A stretch of DNA of 64,000 nucleotides from Symmetrospora coprosmae (taxonomy: Eukaryota; Basidiomycota; Cystobasidiomycetes; Symmetrosporaceae), in NCBI GenBank assembly GCA_008802785.1, contig VUYT01000005.1:310001-374000 (forward strand), read 5' to 3'. Shown piece by piece: positions 11,003 to 20,803 of this stretch. The position numbers and the translations under genes are program-made. The notes under the pieces were generated by a model. The model did no database searches. It worked only from the letters and a program-made list of their open reading frames with translations, and was not told the origin of the DNA. The stretch's first letter is position 1. Each line of letters opens with the position of its first letter.

Positions 11003-13297
11003 TCAGGCGCCCACTTCTGCCTTCAGCTCCTCGATCCTTCCAACGATGTAAGCCTTGTCTGCGAGTCACGGAACGGGTCAGCTGGACAATCCGGCTGTTA
11101 TGTCCTCCGCTCTGCCACTCACAGCCAAGCAACGTATCCAGCTGCGAGACGACCGCGGCCTCATTGTCCCTGCGCAGCTTCTCGACGTCGCTGATGCGCT
11201 TATCGTACTCGTTGCGCAGGGCTTGTAGGCGCTGATCGACAGCGAGCATGCCGCCCGACGTCTCCGTCTTGATGTCGAGGCACTGCTTCGACAGCCGGTC
11301 GAGCTCCGTCTGCGCGGCCTGCGTGTAGGTGGATAGGGTCTGAAAGAGCAGCAGTCAGGCGGCTGTCACAACTCAGGCATAAGCGCAGATGCTCACCTCT
11401 TTCGCATTGTTGAGCTCCGTCATTTGATTCCGATAGCGCGTCTCTGCCTCCTCGCACTCGGCATACTTGGTCGTGATCCGGTCTCGGAGGTCGGTGCACT
11501 CCTCTTCAAGACCAAGCGCACGCTCCTCTTCCTCTCGCCGTGCGGCGGTTGTGTCCTGCCGCAACCGACCGATTGCAGGCTTGATCTGGCTGGTGCAGTC
11601 AGGGACCATGCTCGCAGGGTTGGAAGCGGCGCCATTGAGCTCCTGGAGAAATTCGATATGCTCGTAGCCTTTTGGGGCTTCCGGGATCAGGCCCAGCTTC
11701 GTTGCCTTGGCCTCGTACTCGTCGACAAGCCGCTCGATGACGTTGAAAGCCTGGCTCCGCTTGATCTCGAGATCGTACGCCCGCCGTGACTTTTCCTCCT
11801 TCTCGATGCGCGCCGTCTTGAGCTTGGCGTCGAGTGTCTGGCGGTCAGACGTGAGGCGTTGCACGTCGACCTCGGAGAGATTTTGCTCTTCCACAACCTT
11901 GGAGAGCTTCTTCCGCTCGAGAGTTGCCGCCTTCTCTTGCTGGTCTAGATCGGCAATGCGCTTTCGGAACTCGTCGCAGCGGATGGCGTATTTTTGCGCG
12001 CCTCTGTCGAGCCGAGATAGGTACTCTTCCATGTTCTTGATGTCGCTGTCCAGCTTCTTCTGCTCGTTGCGGTACTTGTCGAGCTGGGACTGTGTCGAAT
12101 GCAGAGCGTCAGCGGCGCCATCAGGCTGCATGGCGCAGTGGGCTGCACTCACTCCCTCCTTCTTGACAGCCTCATACTCTGCCTTGAGCTTTTCCACCTC
12201 CTCCGTATTGCGCATGACAATCTCCCTCGTGGTCTCTCCCGTGGCTCGATATCGCCCCTCCAGACGCTCTTTCTCTGGCTCAAAGTCGTAGCCTTCGTCC
12301 GACAGATAGCGGCTGTACGAGATGGACAGGTAGTCTGCCCACATCTCGACGCGGTGATGCGTGCGAGTGTTTGCACCGGGCTGGTCGAGCGCGTTGACGT
12401 CGACGTGCAGGTCTGTGTAGGCAGAGAAGCCTTCCTCGCGGGACTATGTCCACACACGGAAAGTCAGCCTAGCGATGGGAGCGCTGGCACCCGCAAGCGG
12501 ACCGTCTCACCTTGATGAGCAGGACGAACCAGTGCAGCATGGCGAGCATTCCCGGCCAGCTGTGCTGCGCGCCGATGGCTTGCAGATGGCTCTTGCTGAT
12601 GTCGGACGCGAAAGGGTAGCCGGCCGAGCGAAGCAGTTGCGGGACCTCATCCTCGAACTTCTTGGCGAGAGCGTTCAGGCCGGCAGTAGCTTTGCCGTCG
12701 TACGCGCTGTAGATGAAGCGGAAGATCTCCTGGAAGTCTTTGGTGGTGGGGTTGGTGAGGGTGCGCTCGGTGAGCATCATCGGGTAGCCGCGCTGCTCGA
12801 GGAACTCGAGGATGTCCTCGCGCGCCTTTTTCTGATATGCGCGGTCTTTGACGGGGCGAGGGTCCTTCATGATGGTCGACATCGAGCGTGCATACGCTGC
12901 TGGTGTGGCTGCAACACCACCTGCGCCTGGGAAAGCAGACTGTCGCCGAGCATTGTTCGGTGCCGCGTAAACGGACGTCCGGCGAGCCCTGCGAATGTCC
13001 CAACTCAGATGCTGCGATGACCGCACAGAAACCCCGACACACTCACGTCGTGCCCGGAGCGTAGCTGCTCCGCAGATTACCAGCATCTCCGCGGCTCCCG
13101 CTCCAGCCTAATGGCACCCCTCCTCCGTAAGTGCTCCCTGCGCGCCCGACTGTCGCTGGTGCGTTCTGCGAGTGCTGCGAGCTCGTGAGCTGGCTCGATG
13201 AAGGGCGACCGGCATTCTTCAGGATGCCCGTACGGCTCGCCGTCGCAGGCACCGGTATGGCGCTATTGTCGTTGGCTAACGTTTGTCGACAGTGCAT
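11003..13297 (-). CDS. ndc80: Kinetochore protein Ndc80 (Hec1)
   Basis: Outer-kinetochore subunit that binds microtubules with Nuf2, Spc24 and Spc25. Six exons (13297-13047, 12988-12511, 12443-12153, 12089-11397, 11339-11123, 11058-11003) give 661 residues. The basic, disordered N-terminal tail (about 90 residues, target of Aurora kinase in the family) is followed by the calponin-homology-like domain: DPRPVKDRAYQKKAREDILE, RTLTNPTTKDFQEIFRFIY, LRSAGYPFASDISKSHLQAI and SWPGMLAMLHWFVLLIK are all hallmark blocks. From about residue 260 the protein is coiled coil to the end (RIEELKAEVGA). The third intron is 63 nt, a multiple of three without stops, so its retention would be silent to frame. Divergent from the tRNA gene. 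Confidence 0.95.
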
Positions 13298-13613
13298 GTT
13301 GGCGGATTGGTGAAAGACAACAGTAGCTCTAACAGTAGCTCGATCGACTCGACAGCATGGCACGTGATCAGATGGCCCTCGACGCTGGCAGCTTGACAGC
13401 ACGGTCTAGCAAGGGCGACTCAAACTCAACAGCAGCACTGAATCAGCACGAGTGTCCTCAATGTAGCATGCACGCATACTGATCCTGGGCAGTCTTTCGA
13501 GTCCGCGACCTTCGTGGTCCTTTGCTTCCGGTCGGTGGCGGTAGAGCGCACTTGTACGTCCGTTATCTTTATATTGTTATTACTTTCTTTACATAACATC
13601 AAGGAAAGCAAGC
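13298..13613. other. Intergenic: NDC80 promoter side
   Basis: About 315 bases between the NDC80 start and the tRNA gene. AT-rich just before the tRNA (13560-13605). No gene seen. Confidence 0.5.
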
Positions 13614-13685
13614 GGTTCGCTGGCTCAATGGTAGAGCGTCAGCCTACGAAGCTGAAGGTTGCGGGTTCGAGCCCCGTGTGAATCT
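13614..13685 (+). tRNA. tRNA-Arg (anticodon ACG)
   Basis: A full cloverleaf can be drawn. The 7-bp acceptor stem pairs GGTTCGC with GTGAATC, with two G-U pairs. The D arm is GCTC/GAGC, the anticodon stem TCAGC/GCTGA encloses the loop CTACGAA, and the T arm GCGGG/CCCGT encloses TTCGAGC. The anticodon ACG reads CGN arginine codons once A34 is converted to inosine. There is no intron. The B box GGTTCGAGCC is intact, and a run of seven T at about 13702-13708 can end Pol III transcription. The CCA is not encoded. Confidence 0.93.
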
Positions 13686-13699
13686 AACGGTATTGGCTT

Positions 13700-13712
13700 G
13701 TCTTCTCTTTTT
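13700..13712 (+). terminator. Pol III terminator (T run)
   Basis: An uninterrupted run of seven T lies about 17 bases beyond the tRNA 3' end, with a second T run about 15 bases further. Confidence 0.6.
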
Positions 13713-14366
13713 TTCCGATTTCTCTTTTTTGTTCCCCCGTCATACCCCGTCACACTCGCTACGTCCCGGTGATTCTTGTGCTCCAGATTCTACGAATGTC
13801 CATCAAGCATATTAGGAGCAGTCCAGAACCTCTTACCCCTGTTGCTACCTCTTGGAGTCCCCTTGTACCTGAAACCAACAACCTGCAATCCTTCGATCCG
13901 TCTGTGCCCGGACCCGAGCTCTTCCGCACCTGCCAAATGTACGGGTTGGTGATGCTGCTTTGGCGACAACCTAGACATTTTCTCGACCCTACTTATGCAC
14001 GCGATGGGACTGTCCCTCCTTCTGTTTCAGACGCGCATGGAGTGTCTCGGTCATATCTTCCAGCGGCAAAACCCATCTTCAGTCCGCGCGATCCAGCTGT
14101 GACCGTGCCCTTTGACGAGCTCGGTGCTTTCGCCGTAACAACACACTGGAAGCGAGACTGCGGCAGCCACGCGCCATCGGTGCTCGATACATATGCACAG
14201 ATCAGACAACGGCAAGGCCATATCCTCAACAGCAGCTGTGTGCTGCAGGCGATTGGAAAGGAAAAGCAGTAGAGTTACCGGAGGGCGAGGCGGGAGAAAG
14301 TAGTCGAAGAGGGTGTAGTACGGACAACATGGTGAAGACGAACGGAATAAGAGCAGCTTGACATGC
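13713..14366. other. Intergenic: 3' flank of histone H2A
   Basis: An open frame of 167 codons (13769-14272, +) crosses this stretch, but it has no family likeness and lies in the likely 3' flank of the H2A gene on the other strand. I do not call it a gene. Confidence 0.5.
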
Positions 14367-15046
14367 TTAGACCTCCTGCGACTGCGATGCCTTGCCGCCC
14401 TTGCCAGCACCAGCCTTGCCGCCTCCTGCCTTTCCACCGCCAGACTTGCCCTTGCCGCCGGTCGAAGCGCCCTCGGACGTCTTTGCGGGGAGGAGCTCGG
14501 AGTGAATGCTGTGAGGGGAGGAAGCGAAGGCGTCAGAGTGAGTCGTCAGGGTTGGATGAACTGGGAAGAGAACGCACTTGGGGAGGACACCACCCTGCGA
14601 GATGACAACGTGGCCGAGGAGCTTGTTCAGCTCCTCGTCGTTCCTGATGGCGAGCTGCAGGTGACGGGGGATGATTCGCGACTTCTTGTTGTCACGGGCG
14701 GCTGTGGACGGCATGAAAAGATCAGCAGGAGTCTAGAGCGGTGTGCGGTTCCAAGGCAACTCACCGTTACCAGCCAGCTCGAGAATCTCGGCCGCCAGGT
14801 ACTCGAGGACGGCAGCGAGGTAGACTAGGGGCAGGATGAGGGGCAGGTCAGCATGAGCGACCTAAGGGGGAGAAGCAACATGAAAGCGGACTCACCGGGA
14901 GCACCGGCACCAATTCGGGTAGCGTAGTTGCCCTTCCTGAGCATTCGGTGGATACGACCGACGGGGAACTGGAGGCCGGCCTTGGACGAGCGCGACTGCG
15001 CCGTCTTTGCTGCGTCGCCAGATGCTTTGCCAGACTTGCCAGACAT
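14367..15046 (-). CDS. Histone H2A with SQE motif
   Basis: Core histone of 158 residues from four exons (15046-14896, 14824-14765, 14701-14578, 14508-14367). Hallmarks are [39 protein letters not shown], the [20 protein letters not shown] block and [20 protein letters not shown]. The tail is longer than usual, Gly/Lys-rich ([17 protein letters not shown]), and ends SQSQEV. The terminal SQE is the site that Mec1/Tel1 (ATR/ATM) phosphorylates to make gamma-H2A at DNA breaks, so this is the replication-coupled H2A that also does the work of H2A.X, as in other fungi. It is divergently paired with H2B across a 505-bp promoter. Confidence 0.97.
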
Positions 15047-15551
15047 GTTTGCGAGTGGAGAGATGGAGTGTGGTGATGGTGTAGATATGGAGCAGATGCA
15101 AGTGTTTGATGCGATGAGAAGCAGAGGAGAAGAGAGGAGACAATGGATTGAAGCTGATGAAGTCAAGGGGAGGCCCGGCCTGATGCAAAACAAAGCTGGA
15201 GCGCGTGCCGGCGGGAGGGAGAGGGCGTCGCACCACCGTCACAACGCACGATCATGAACATACGGTAAGACACCAATGCGAGACGGTAGAAGCATATAAA
15301 AAGTGGTTTCACACTGGTTTATCCAGCTCAAATCCTCTCTATGACGCCTACCGGGAGATGGGTCCTGGGCCGCATCGACGCGCCCTGCCGCGCTGCAGGC
15401 CCTCTCAAAACAAGGCCCCTGCTCGAGCTCTCCTCTCCCCCTTGCCCCATCACTTGACCTCTCTTCCTTTCCTTCCCTCCAAACACACGAGTATCTCAAG
15501 CACTTGCATCTGCCCTCTCGCACTCCACACTTCACCCTCACACTCACAAAC
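15047..15551. promoter_or_regulatory. Shared divergent H2A-H2B promoter
   Basis: The two histone starts face away from each other across 505 bases, the usual arrangement for coordinated S-phase expression. CCAAT is present at 15273-15277 and a TATAAAAA box at 15295-15302, nearer the centre than either start. The H2B side (15420-15550) is strongly pyrimidine-rich, typical of fungal core promoters and leaders. Confidence 0.7.
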
Positions 15552-16140
15552 ATGGCACCCAAGCCCGCATCCAAGGCACCCGCCTCGACCGGAGGCAAGG
15601 CACCCGCTGCAACTGGCGGCAAGGCCGGCAGTGAGTGCAGACATCCAGCAGGACTTTAACAACAGCATAGACTGATCCACTTCCCCGACACTCGCATGCA
15701 GAGTCCACCGGAGGCAAGGCAGGCAAGGCGACCAAGAAGACGTCTGCACCGGCCGATGGTGACAAGAAGAAGCGCAAGAAGAAGCGTCAGGAGACCTACT
15801 CTACCTACATCTACAAGGTTCTGAAGCAGGTCCACCCGGACACTGGTATCTCCAACAAGGCCATGATGATTCTCAAGTGAGTGCAGCGTCGGCGCCTGAG
15901 CACCGTTGTTGCCGTTCCTGGCTAATGCCGTCGCCCTTGCTACTCCCCAGCTCCTTTGTCAACGACATCTTCGAGCGCATTGCAGGCGAGGCATCCAAGC
16001 TCGCGTCGTACAACAAGAAGTCGACCATTTCCAGCCGAGAGATCCAGACATCGGTCCGCCTCATCCTGCCCGGAGAGCTGGCCAAGCACGCCATCTCGGA
16101 GGGCACCAAGGGTGTCACCAAGTACTCGTCTACCAAGTAG
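15552..16140 (+). CDS. Histone H2B
   Basis: Core histone of 147 residues from three exons (15552-15630, 15702-15876, 15951-16140). The N-terminal tail is rich in Ala, Lys, Pro and Gly; the fold contains [60 protein letters not shown] and ends [19 protein letters not shown] followed by TK. The C-terminal Lys in the GTKGVTKY block is the conserved site that Bre1 ubiquitylates. Intron positions are phase 1, 2 and clean, with GTGAGTGC donors at both introns. Confidence 0.97.
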
Positions 16141-16701
16141 AGTGCTAGGTACGGCCGTCCTCTTCCTGTGCACCGTTGTTGGGCCTGTACACTAGTTTCG
16201 ACCTTTCTCTCCGGGAGCGCTTCAGTCCTACCTGCTGTTGTCTCCATCAGCAATGCCAATGCCTTTTCTGCACTCCTGCACATCTGCGAATGCCCTTGCA
16301 CTGCCTATCTAACTCGCTGCTCGCAACGATACTTGGTGTGCGAGTATCGCCTGGGACTGCGTAATGCGCTGGAAGATCATCAACGCGCTCAGATGGCGAA
16401 CCCGCTCGAACGGCTTGCCAGCGCCGTGAGAGGTCGACGAAGACCGCCGCAACGTCAGCGCGATGCGCATGAAGCTGCACAGCACATCATCCATGAACGC
16501 AGCTGCCTGCCTGCCAGATCCGGTCCGACAATGCATCCATCTCGCTGGGCATGTTTTCCAAGTGGCAAAGTCACGCGTCTGCCCGGAGAGCTCTCTCTGC
16601 TTTCGGCATCAGACCTTCTTGTAAATCGTGAAGCACGACCGCAGCAGTAGCAGGGAGTCCATCGTAGCCACTCACTGCAATTTGAGTACGGTCCAGGCGC
16701 C
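16141..16701. other. Intergenic: H2B 3' flank and Brc1-like promoter
   Basis: About 560 bases between two plus-strand genes. Short open frames on both strands look like chance. No recognisable element beyond the expected H2B 3' flank. Confidence 0.5.
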
Positions 16702-19700
16702 ATGGTAGCGGGGCCAGCGTTGTCAAGAGAGACCGAGCTGGTCCACGCGCGATTCTGGATTGATGCGAGCATATCGACCGAGGTGGCAGTGAAGGTGCGC
16801 GAGACGCTCTGACACCATCCATCGCGTACAGCTTACATCTCAATCTCCTGCTTCTGTGCCAGCTCACCGAGCTGCTCCTCGCCATGGGAGCTCTGCCGTG
16901 TCCACCTTCCCCTGACATGGACCTCGACGACGAGGGGACCCCAGCGACCGCCTCCGCTCAGGATGGACGGCAGGCTAGCTTCGATGTGGAAGCAGTCACG
17001 CACATAATTACCCTCACACCCACCTTTCCCGGACATGCAAAGGTCGCAAGGCTCAATGTCGCAGCCATCAAAGCTGGAGAAGCGGCCGGCAAGCCTGCGA
17101 CCGCAGCTCCGGACAAGGGAAAGCCAGGCAGCCTCATTGCCGTCGTGACGGTGCGTTGACTCTCGTCCGCTCTGCCTAGTCCAGTCCAGGCTGACGCTGA
17201 TGCACCTCTTACATCAACATGGCCGTCTGCACCGACGCGTCCATTCCGAAAACAGCCCAAGTGGCTGACGCGCTCATACGACCTGAAGCGGCGCATGGAT
17301 GAGCAGTTCTATTCGCCTGATCCCCGCATGATCTTCTCTGGCATCGTCGTCTGCACGGAGGGTCTGCTCAACGGCGACTCGGCTGCCGTCATGGGCGTGG
17401 TGGCGGCGCTGGGTGGACAGTGGAGAGTCGCGCTCAACGTCGACGTGACGCATCTTGTGTGCACCCAGCCTGGAGGGGTAAGTGACGGTCCCCGCTTTGC
17501 ACGCACTTCAAGCTGCTAGCTGACCGCAGTACTCGTCCGTCGAAGACGAAATACAAGCGATGGGCAGAAGTCGGGTGGAAGCTCAACATGCGCGTCGTTC
17601 TGCCGCACTGGTGACTTCCGCTTTCCTTCTCTGATATTCGTCGACATACTCTCGCTGATGCTTCGTCACACACAGGATCGACGACTGCATCAAGCTGCAG
17701 CAGCGCGTGCCCGAGGACGACTATCTCTTTCCCGACCCCCCCTGCCTGGCCGAAACGCTCTCCAAGCCGACGCCCTATCCGAAGCGGCTACAAGCGTTCC
17801 TCGGCCTAGCTACCACGCCTGCGGCTTCGGGCGGAGCCTGCGCATTGCTCGACCCGCACGCGTCCAGCAAAGCCACACAAGCCTACCTCGACGGCATCGC
17901 GAGCACCGCTCAGAATCGGCCACTCAAGGACTCTGGCGCGTCTTCCCTCTTCTCTGGGCGCAGAGTGTATATCGCGAGCAGCTGCAATCTTGCCAGCGAG
18001 CGCCTGGAGATGTTCAAGGCGCGAATTGAGGACGCTGGCGGGAAGTGCCTGCTCGCGTCGTTGACCGGACAGCAGTTGAGCGCGCTCAGCAAAGCGGACA
18101 TCGTGGTTGTCAACCACCGCGAAGGATGGGAGTTCTGGAAGGTGCGACCGTAATACCAAGACCCTGATCCGATTGCTTCGCGCCTCCGCTGATCTTCCGC
18201 ATTGCACCTGTGAACATGCAGGCTCACGAGCTGCAGAAGACAGTGGGCAACCTCGACTGGCTCATCTTTGTCCTGTTCGGTCGGGATCAGCCGGCAGACG
18301 CGACACTGGCTTCGCCGATGGACCGCCTACTGCACTACCCGTGGCCGCAGACGGCCATCCCGGAATTCGGCAGCTACAGCTTGACGGTATCTGGCTACGC
18401 GGGATCCTCGCGCGAGTACGTCAAGAAGATGATCGAGCTGCTCGGTGCCACCTTCGAAGGCACAATGACGAAAGGCAAGACGAAGCACGTCGTCGCATCG
18501 ACCTTTTCCGGCAGCAAGGTGCAGCATGCGCAGCTCTGGAACATCCCCATCACGCACCACCGCTGGATCGAGGACTGCTTCGCCTCGTGGTCGTTCCGCG
18601 CGCTGACCAACCCAGCGTACACCAACTACGACGCCGGCGGTCCGGATTTCAGCTTCGCGAATCTAGCAGGGACGCGAGGGATCCAGCCGGCCATGATTGA
18701 TGAGTGGGCGCGGAGTGAGGAGGTGCAGCTCGAGCGGCAGAAGTCACTTGCTGAGCTCGACAGTGCACTCGCGATAGAAGCAGCTGGTGCGGGTGCGCTA
18801 GCGGAAACAGAGGAGACCCTGCAGGAGGAAAGGCCAGGCAAGGTGCAGACGAACGGTAATACGGGCAGCCTGGGCGCTAGTGCCTCGACAGGCGGCAAGC
18901 CAGCATCTCGGCCAGTCAGTCGAGTGCTCGAATCGTCGGCACAGCTCCAGCCTCAGCGCCGAGACTCTGCTTCAGCCGAGCAGCCCCACAAGCCAAAGAA
19001 GGCGGTCAGCAGCGTGAAGGTGCCTCTGCAGGCAGAACCGACCGCCGACGTCGACATGTCCGAATCTGCCGCTCCGCCGTCGCCGGTCCCGCAACGGGTC
19101 TCAAGGCCAGCCAAGGCGGCGACTACCACATCGGATGCGCGGCAGGAGTCGGCTGCTGAAGCCGAATCTTCGTCAGCGGCGGGCACGCCTGCACCTGCTG
19201 GCCCGTCGCAGGCCAAGCCGAAGAAGAAGCGCACCAGCGAGATGGCAGGCTTGCTGGACATGGAGCAAGCGGGCAGCTGGGCGGCTACGCCACCCATGCA
19301 GAGAGGCCGCAAAGCGGCCCAGGTCGCTGCAGAGCGTTTGCACCAGATCATGCCTGACGCGAACCTGGCAGAGGAGGAGCGGCGCGGTGGAGGCAAAAAG
19401 CGTCTCGACGAGATGTTTGGCTCGGCGGGCCCAGACTCGGCAAAGGGCAAGAAGCGCGTCTCTCTGCCCGCAAATGGGAGATCCTCGGCGAGAGCTTCGA
19501 GCTCGAGTGCACGCAGCCGCTCGACGGAGAGTGAGCATTCTCAGGCGGAGGACGAGGATGTCGACGATGATGGCTTGCCCGATCCCCCGGCGAGGCACGA
19601 TCCGCCCACTCCGCATGTCGTGCCGAATGGCAAGGCGAAAGGCAGGGTTGCGGCTCTGAAGCCCGCGCAGGTATCGACCGACTATTCGAGCTTCGATGCT

Positions 19701-20599
19701 CCGCCAGGGTAGGTCCACATCTAAGGCACTTCACGACGTGAGGCTAACACCCTCCGCACAGCCGCAAGCACACGGTGGTCCCGGCCAAGTCGAAAGTCCT
19801 TGTCGAAGGCAAGAAGATACACATCGCCACTACTGGCGTTGAGCTCAATGAGGCTATGCGCAAGGTGGGGGACTCCTGCTCTAGCCGTATCGCGGTACCT
19901 GGAGCTGACACATCTCCGTATAAAGGCTATGGTCAAGATCGGTGCCAAATTGTTGGGCTCAGATTTGACCGGCTGCACGCATATCATCGTCAAGAGCATC
20001 TCGCGCACGCCCAAGTTCCTGCAAGGCATCTCGCTCGGCGTCTACTTCGTCACAGAGCAGTGGATGAAGGACTCCATTAATCAGGCCGTCTTTCTTGGTG
20101 AGTGCTTCGGATGACGGTCTGGCCAGGCTATGGCTGACCTATGCCGGCCATCAGACGAAGATCGCTACTTGCTCAAAGATGAAGAAGGCGAGAAGAAGCA
20201 TGGCATCTCCCTGGAGCGCTCTGTCCGCAAGGCGCGCTCTCGCAAGGTCTTCGATGACCAGACCTTCTATATCACGCCGAAGGTCCAGCCAGCTTTCGAC
20301 TTCCTCAAGCCGATTGCAGAAGCAGGAGGAGCCAAAGTAGGAATCAGTCACTGCTACTCCAGTGTACGCGCACGCTGAGCATCGTCCACAAACAGGTCAT
20401 CAAACGCAACCCGACCATCAAGATGCTTCAGGACAAGGCCGACTGCTACGTCATCTCGTCCGTGGAAGAACGGGCAGCGTGGGAAGGCCTTGCTCAGAAT
20501 GGCATCGCTGTATACTCTGGCGAGCTCATCATCAAGGGCGTGCTTCTGCAGGACATGAAGCTGGAGCCATACACCCTGCAGCTGGAGGAGGCCACCTGA
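16702..20599 (+). CDS. Six-BRCT DNA-damage scaffold (Brc1/Rtt107/PTIP type)
   Basis: Ten exons give 1093 residues. Four BRCT repeats fill the first half: one from FWIDASISTEVAVKLTELLL to TPKWLTRSYDLKRR, a second from MIFSGIVVCTEGLL to VVLPHWIDDCIKL, a third from LFSGRRVYIASSCNLAS, and a fourth from YSLTVSGYAGSSREYV to HHRWIEDCFASW. A 350-residue Ser/Ala/Lys-rich linker follows, then a C-terminal BRCT pair (about 885-1093) with KKIHIATTGVEL and the ISRTPKFLQGI block. In this family that TG plus R-T-x-K pattern binds the phosphorylated H2A tail. The whole layout, four plus two BRCTs, matches fission yeast Brc1, yeast Rtt107 and animal PTIP, which hold repair factors at stalled or broken replication forks. 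Start chosen because exon 1 supplies the first BRCT strand. The H2A/H2B pair lies just upstream. Confidence 0.88.
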
Positions 20600-20803
20600 T
20601 CCATTGCAGCTAGAGGGAATAGGAACGCACACAGAATGGTCTGCATGTAGCAGGGCCATGCACCGCAGAGCTCGAGCGGCTTTGATAGCGGCGGATAAGC
20701 CTACTGTACAAGCAAAGAGGTCGCCAGACTGGATAATGGGGAATGCAAGCGAAGTCCGCACCAGGCGGTGAGAGGCCAAGCTAGATTGTCAAATTGGACG
20801 GTC

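Noticed and set aside
13769-14272. 167-codon open frame on the plus strand
   Set aside because: No family likeness, no repeats or domains, and it overlaps the likely 3' flank of H2A. GC-rich DNA gives frames of this size by chance.
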